DNA of 8,923 bases from contig CAIUKX010000025.1 of the NCBI GenBank assembly GCA_903899795.1, forward strand, positions 1 through 8,923, read 5' to 3'. Shown piece after piece: positions 5,414 through 8,923 of this stretch (within the stretch, counting starts at the first letter, position 1; every line of letters starts with the position of its first letter). The notes beneath the pieces are model-generated. The model was not told where the DNA came from, ran no database searches, and saw nothing but the letters and a program-made list of their open reading frames with translations. The position numbers were made by a program, and so were the translations under genes. Source of the stretch: an uncultured Flavobacteriales bacterium (lineage in GTDB: Bacteria > Bacteroidota > Bacteroidia > Flavobacteriales_D > Crocinitomicaceae).

Positions 5414-6031
5414 ATGAGACACGGTAAAAAAAATAATCATTTAGGTAGAAAGACAGCTCACAGAAAAGCTATGCTATCTAATATGGCTTGCTCTCTTTTA
5501 TTGCACAAACGCATCAATACAACGGTTGCGAAAGCAAAAGCATTAAGAGTTTATGTTGAGCCATTGATAACAAAATCAAAATCAGATTCTACACATTCTC
5601 GTAGATCTGTTTTCAGTGAATTGCAAAATAAAGACATCGTTTCTGAATTATTCAGAGATATCGCTCCTAAAGTTGCGAACAGAAATGGAGGATATACTCG
5701 TATCATTCGTACAGGATACAGATTAGGTGATAACGCAGAAATGTGTTTGATCGAATTGGTTGATTTCAACGAATTGTACACAAGTGATAACAGTAAGAAA
5801 ACTACTCGTCGTTCTCGTCGTGGAGGTAAAAAAGCTGGTGAAGCTTCTACTACTGTTGAGGATACAACTGAAACTAAAGAGGAAACTGCAGCTCCAGAAG
5901 CTACTGCTACACCTGAAGTTGAAGCTGAAACTACAGTTAATCCTCAAATTACTGATGCCGTTGAAGATGCTCCTACAGCTGAAGATGCTGGTGATGCTGC
6001 TTCTGAAACAGAAGAAAACAAAGAAGATTAG
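5414..6031 (+). CDS. rplQ: 50S ribosomal protein L17 (bL17) with long acidic C-terminal tail
   Basis: The first ~121 residues are a complete L17, a large-subunit protein near the peptide exit tunnel. It opens MRHGKKNNHLGRKTAHRKAM, followed by NMACSLLLHKRINTTVAKAKAL at about 23-44, VEPLITKSK at about 48-56, and the closing GGYTRIIRTGYRLGDNAEMC and IELVDF. Then come a basic linker (KKTTRRSRRGGKK, about 128-140) and a 64-residue tail (142-205) with 21 Asp/Glu, 12 Ala and only two Lys, rich in Thr and Pro and probably disordered. E. coli L17 has 127 residues, so the protein is about 80 residues longer than that. I recall extended L17 tails in other Bacteroidota, but this composition is striking. 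There is no frameshift: the tail is one open frame ending in TAG before a terminator. Confidence 0.97.
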   Translation: MRHGKKNNHLGRKTAHRKAMLSNMACSLLLHKRINTTVAKAKALRVYVEPLITKSKSDSTHSRRSVFSELQNKDIVSELFRDIAPKVANRNGGYTRIIRTGYRLGDNAEMCLIELVDFNELYTSDNSKKTTRRSRRGGKKAGEASTTVEDTTETKEETAAPEATATPEVEAETTVNPQITDAVEDAPTAEDAGDAASETEENKED

Positions 6032-6056
6032 GATTAATGTCATTCTAACAAAATAT

Positions 6057-6087
6057 AAAAGGGTAATGGTAACATTGCCCTTTTTTT
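6057..6087 (+). terminator. intrinsic terminator after rplQ
   Basis: AAAAGGGTAATG (6057-6068) and CATTGCCCTTTT (6073-6084) form a 12-bp stem with one G-T wobble and a GTAA loop. The T run 6081-6087 follows the G+C-rich core directly. It starts 25 nt after the rplQ stop codon and ends the ribosomal-protein operon ahead of the carA promoter. Confidence 0.9.
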
Positions 6088-6123
6088 ATGCATTAATCAT
6101 TCGTTTATTTAAAATTGAAATTC

Positions 6124-6131
6124 TAACTTTG
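6124..6131 (+). promoter_or_regulatory. -7 promoter element upstream of carA
   Basis: TAACTTTG matches the Bacteroidota -7 consensus TAnnTTTG exactly and is followed by C, as is the copy before secY. It lies between the rplQ terminator and carA, where a promoter is needed. No good -33 TTG is found about 19-21 nt upstream; only a GTTT at 6103-6106 is near that position. Transcription would start around 6136, giving a leader of about 9 nt before the ATG at 6145. Confidence 0.65.
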
Positions 6132-6144
6132 CAAAAAAAAATTG

Positions 6145-7245
6145 ATGGAAGAAAGAAAACCTGCAGTAATTGTCCTTGCAGATGGGACAGTGTTCAATGG
6201 AAATGCCATAGGTAAAATAGGTTTAACTACTGGTGAAATAGCTTTTAACACAGGAATGACAGGTTATCAGGAAGTATTTACAGATCCGTCTTATTACGGA
6301 CAAATTTTAATCATGAATACTCCTCATATAGGTAATTATGGTGTGAAAAATGATGAAGTTGAGTCTGATAGAATTAACATCGCTGGCTTGGTAACAAAGA
6401 AATTTTCTGATATAGCTTCACGCGCAGCTGCAGATGGAACTTTGGAAGATTTTATGATCCAAAATGAAACAGTAGGAATCTCTGATATAGATACGCGAGC
6501 TTTGGTGCGCCACATTAGAAGTAAAGGAGCTATGAATGCGATTATCTCTTCTGAAATTATGGATATTGATGTGTTGAAGGCAAAATTGGCAGAGGTTCCA
6601 TCTATGGAAGGATTAGAGTTGTCTTCAAAAGTTTCAACTTCAACTCCATATGAAGTGAGTCCTGATAATGCACAATTCAAAGTTTCATTACTTGATTTGG
6701 GAGTAAAACGAAATATCGTGAATTGTCTGGTAGAAAGAGGGTGCCACGTCAAAGTTTTCCCGATGAATACAACTTTAAAAGAGATGGCCGACTTCAATCC
6801 AGATGGTTTTATGCTTTCAAACGGCCCTGGTGATCCTTCTGCAATGCCAAAGACGATTCAGTTGGTGAAAGAAATAATCGAAAGTGGTAAACCTGTTTTT
6901 GGTATTTGTCTAGGACATCAAATACTTGCTTTGAGTCAAGGTTTGAAAACTGAAAAAATGTTCAATGGCCACAGAGGAATTAATCATCCAATCTTAAATT
7001 TAAAGTCGGGTAAAGGAGAAATTACTTCTCAAAATCATGGATTTGTGGTTTCAAAAGAGAGCGTTAGGCTGAATCCTGAAATTACTGTGACACATAAACA
7101 CCTGAATGACGATACCATTGCTGGAATTGAAATAAAAGGTAGACCTGTGTTTTCTGTGCAATATCACCCAGAAGCTTCCGCTGGTCCACATGATTCTCGT
7201 TATCTGTTTGATCAGTTTATTACAAATATGAAGAATACTAAATAA
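6145..7245 (+). CDS. carA: Carbamoyl phosphate synthase small (glutaminase) subunit
   Basis: CarA hydrolyses glutamine and passes ammonia to CarB, which makes carbamoyl phosphate for arginine and pyrimidine synthesis. From the ATG at 6145 the protein has 366 residues. The N-terminal domain (about 1-140) carries LADGTVFNGNAIG and TGEIAFNTGMTGYQE. The class I glutamine amidotransferase domain (about 178-360) has SNGPGDP at 225-231, the nucleophile Cys255 in FGICLGHQ, and His341/Glu343 in QYHPEAS, so the triad is complete. A TTG at 6142 directly precedes the ATG and would add one Met. I prefer the ATG because it is the stronger codon. carB is not adjacent in this window. eno follows after 23 nt with no terminator between, so the two are probably cotranscribed. 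Confidence 0.97.
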   Translation: MEERKPAVIVLADGTVFNGNAIGKIGLTTGEIAFNTGMTGYQEVFTDPSYYGQILIMNTPHIGNYGVKNDEVESDRINIAGLVTKKFSDIASRAAADGTLEDFMIQNETVGISDIDTRALVRHIRSKGAMNAIISSEIMDIDVLKAKLAEVPSMEGLELSSKVSTSTPYEVSPDNAQFKVSLLDLGVKRNIVNCLVERGCHVKVFPMNTTLKEMADFNPDGFMLSNGPGDPSAMPKTIQLVKEIIESGKPVFGICLGHQILALSQGLKTEKMFNGHRGINHPILNLKSGKGEITSQNHGFVVSKESVRLNPEITVTHKHLNDDTIAGIEIKGRPVFSVQYHPEASAGPHDSRYLFDQFITNMKNTK

Positions 7246-7268
7246 CAATTTCAAATAACATTTTATCA

Positions 7269-8552
7269 ATGAGCTATATTTCGAAAATAATTGGTAGACA
7301 GATTTTAGATTCTCGCGGTAACCCAACTGTTGAGGTAGATGTAATCACCGTAAATGGTGTAATTGGGCGTGCGGCAGTTCCTTCTGGAGCTTCTACTGGT
7401 GTTCATGAAGCAGTAGAGTTACGGGATGGTGATAAAAGTGTCTATCTAGGTAAAGGAGTTTTGAAAGCTGTTAATAATGTAAATACAATCTTGAATGAAG
7501 CTTTACATGGCTTTGATATTTTTGATCAAAAAGGTTTGGACCGATTAATGATTCAACTGGATGGAACTGAAAATAAATCGAACCTTGGAGCAAATGCAAT
7601 TTTAGGAGTTTCTTTGGCAGCAGCTAGAGCAGCGGCAGAAGAATCTGGATTAAGTTTGTATAAATACATTGGAGGAGTAGGAGCAGTGACAATGCCTGTA
7701 CCGATGATGAATATTCTAAACGGAGGATCGCATGCTGATAACCTGATCGATATTCAAGAATTTATGGTAATGCCGTTCGGTGCTTCTTCATTTTCAGAAG
7801 GTTTAAGATGGGGTACTGAAGTGTTTCATAACTTGAAAAATGTATTGAAATCCAAAGGGATGTCCACTAACGTAGGTGATGAAGGAGGTTTTGCACCTAG
7901 TTTAGGTTCCAATGAAGAAGCTATTCAAGTTGTTTTAGAAGCTATTGAAAAAGCTGGATTTAAACCAGGAGTAGATATGCATATAGCATTAGATGCTGCA
8001 TCATCTGAATTTTACAATGCAGAAAAAGGATTATATATCTTTGAATCAACAGGTGATCAAATGACCTCAAGTCAAATGGTAGATTTCTGGAAAGATTGGA
8101 CATCAAAATACCCGATTGCTTCAATTGAAGACGGACTTGCTGAAGATGATTGGGCAGGTTGGAAATTGGCAACTGAAGCGTTAGGAAACAAAGTTCAATT
8201 GGTTGGAGATGATTTATTTGTAACCAATACGAAACGTTTAGCTAAAGGAATTGAGGAGGGAATTGCGAATTCAATTTTAGTGAAAGTAAATCAAATTGGT
8301 TCATTGACTGAAACGATTGAATCTGTTCAGTTGGCAACTAGAAATAGTTATACATCGGTCATGAGTCACAGAAGTGGTGAAACGGAAGACAGTACAATTG
8401 CTGATTTGGCAGTGGCATTAAATACAGGTCAAATTAAAACAGGTTCAGCTTCAAGAAGTGATAGAATGGCAAAATACAATCAATTAATTCGAATTGAAGA
8501 AGAATTAGGAGAGAATGCAATTTATCCTGGAAAAGACTTTAAATTCTTATAG
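7269..8552 (+). CDS. eno: Enolase (phosphopyruvate hydratase)
   Basis: Enolase is the cytosolic glycolytic enzyme converting 2-phosphoglycerate to phosphoenolpyruvate with Mg2+. The 427-residue length is normal. All expected active-site residues are visible: the SHADN loop with His155, Glu164 in IQEF, Glu205 in GDEGGFAP, Mg ligands Asp242, Glu287 (SIEDGL) and Asp314 (LVGDDLF), catalytic Lys339 (LVKVNQIGSLTET), His367-Arg368-Ser369 in SHRSGETED, and Lys390 in IKTGSASRSDR. The N-terminal lid region has ILDSRGNPTVEVDV and VPSGASTGVHEA. The loop position that is Glu in E. coli (GGEHADN) is Ser here, as in yeast, and should be neutral. The ATG at 7269 lies 23 nt after carA and has no Shine-Dalgarno sequence. 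A strong terminator begins 14 nt after the stop codon. Confidence 0.99.
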   Translation: MSYISKIIGRQILDSRGNPTVEVDVITVNGVIGRAAVPSGASTGVHEAVELRDGDKSVYLGKGVLKAVNNVNTILNEALHGFDIFDQKGLDRLMIQLDGTENKSNLGANAILGVSLAAARAAAEESGLSLYKYIGGVGAVTMPVPMMNILNGGSHADNLIDIQEFMVMPFGASSFSEGLRWGTEVFHNLKNVLKSKGMSTNVGDEGGFAPSLGSNEEAIQVVLEAIEKAGFKPGVDMHIALDAASSEFYNAEKGLYIFESTGDQMTSSQMVDFWKDWTSKYPIASIEDGLAEDDWAGWKLATEALGNKVQLVGDDLFVTNTKRLAKGIEEGIANSILVKVNQIGSLTETIESVQLATRNSYTSVMSHRSGETEDSTIADLAVALNTGQIKTGSASRSDRMAKYNQLIRIEEELGENAIYPGKDFKFL

Positions 8553-8566
8553 GAATATGAGAGTAT

Positions 8567-8601
8567 AAAAAAAAAGAGGTTTTTTTAACCTCTTTTTTTT
8601 T
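8567..8601. terminator. symmetrical intrinsic terminator after eno
   Basis: The arm 8567-8581 (nine A, then GAGGTT) pairs perfectly over 15 bp with 8587-8601 (AACCTC, then nine T) around a TTTTT loop. The G+C-containing core is flanked by A and T runs on both sides, so it would work in either direction. Nothing on the minus strand here requires it, so its main job is to end the carA-eno message. Confidence 0.93.
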
Positions 8602-8670
8602 GCTTGTTAAATTATATAAGTATACATTTGTCGTGTAATTAATAACTTTACGTTAATAATTTAACTTTTT

Positions 8671-8923
8671 ATGAGGCTACTTTATAGCCTATTGCTCTTA
8701 TTTGTACTAATGTTGCATTCATTTTATGGAGTGTCACAGCAGACAGCTACAACAAAACCTTCTACAACTTTTTTTGTTCAATGCATGGTCAATTTTGACT
8801 CAAATGAACAAGCAACTTTGGTGACGAACCAATTAAATAGTAATCCATACGTAAAAATTTCACGATTGGATTATAAAACAAAAACAGCTTTTATCATTAC
8901 TAAAGATGTCGAGTCGGTTTCGA
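8671..8923 (+). CDS. secreted protein of unknown function, 5' part
   Basis: I do not recognise this gene. The frame from ATG 8671 stays open to the window edge, giving 84 residues. The N-terminus MRLLYSLLLLFVLMLHSFYG is a typical signal peptide: one Arg, a hydrophobic core at about 3-18, and a likely cleavage site around 20-24 before QQTATT. There is no lipobox Cys, so it is probably periplasmic, outer-membrane or secreted and not a lipoprotein. After a Thr/Ser/Pro linker (about 25-33), the region TFFVQCMVNFDSNEQATLVT, followed by NQLNSNPYVKISRLDYKTK and AFIITKDVES, suggests a strand-helix-strand-strand start, perhaps ferredoxin-like. The function cannot be given. The terminator upstream means it begins a new transcript. 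No convincing promoter is visible in 8602-8670. Confidence 0.72.
   Translation, partial: MRLLYSLLLLFVLMLHSFYGVSQQTATTKPSTTFFVQCMVNFDSNEQATLVTNQLNSNPYVKISRLDYKTKTAFIITKDVESVS

Noticed and set aside
5723..6043. A 106-codon minus-strand open frame rich in Ser, Phe and Cys opposite the rplQ tail.
   Set aside because: Its composition is the complement of the acidic Ala/Thr/Glu codons. There is no promoter or independent evidence.
6142..6144. TTG as the start codon of carA.
   Set aside because: An ATG follows immediately in frame and is the better start. The difference is one residue and cannot be settled from the sequence alone.
5760..6215. A 151-codon open frame on the + strand overlapping the end of rplQ and the start of carA.
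   Set aside because: It is the shifted frame of the low-complexity L17 tail, giving Leu/Lys-rich nonsense. It runs through the terminator and promoter, and L17 and CarA are both clearly in other frames.
6336..6797. A 153-codon open frame on the minus strand inside carA.
   Set aside because: It lies wholly within a gene with strong family motifs and has no recognisable protein features. It is an antisense shadow.
8643..8650. TAACTTTA as a promoter for the secreted protein gene.
   Set aside because: It misses the final G of TAnnTTTG and has no TTG at a suitable distance. A TTTG at 8627-8630 leaves only 12 nt. A promoter must exist nearby, but I cannot point to it.

Overview
The window is an ordinary, well-conserved chromosomal core. 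It holds the downstream part of a spc/alpha ribosomal-protein cluster, followed by two housekeeping metabolic genes and the start of a secreted protein. All genes are on the + strand. The organism looks like a member of the Bacteroidota, probably Flavobacteriales. The evidence is the low G+C content, A-rich start regions without usable Shine-Dalgarno sequences, two copies of the Bacteroidota -7 promoter motif (TAnnTTTG), a zinc-ligand-poor L36, an L17 with a long tail, and the gene order rplQ-carA-eno. I cannot name a genus from the sequence alone.

Layout: 1-315 is the 3' end of rpsE. It is followed by rpmD, rplO, secY, infA, rpmJ, rpsM and rpsK, packed with gaps of 3-26 nt (1-3488). The spacing then opens up: gaps of 89, 139 and 95 nt precede rpsD, rpoA and rplQ. 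Each of these gaps contains inverted repeats that can be drawn as RNA structure. A strong intrinsic terminator after rplQ (6057-6087) closes the ribosomal operon. carA has its own -7 motif and a very short predicted leader. It lies 23 nt before eno, and the pair ends at a second, symmetrical terminator (8567-8601). From 8671 to the window edge runs the N-terminal part of an unrecognised protein with a signal peptide. No stretch longer than 300 bases lacks a gene, and I see no tRNA, rRNA, CRISPR array or mobile element.

The genes supply ribosomal subunits (S5, L30, L15, L36, S13, S11, S4, L17), translation initiation (IF1), protein export (SecY) and transcription (RpoA), so this is a growth-rate-controlled expression unit. 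CarA (carbamoyl phosphate for arginine and pyrimidines) and enolase (glycolysis) form a separate unit.

I found no new defence, mobile or biosynthetic system. The features most worth a second look are non-coding: the compact three-way-junction leader before rpsD, the possible pseudoknot between rpoA and rplQ, the hairpin before rpoA, and a possible promoter before secY. In the proteins, the 64-residue acidic tail of L17 stands out. All RNA structures were found by reading complementarity by eye and have not been tested by covariation or folding energy.
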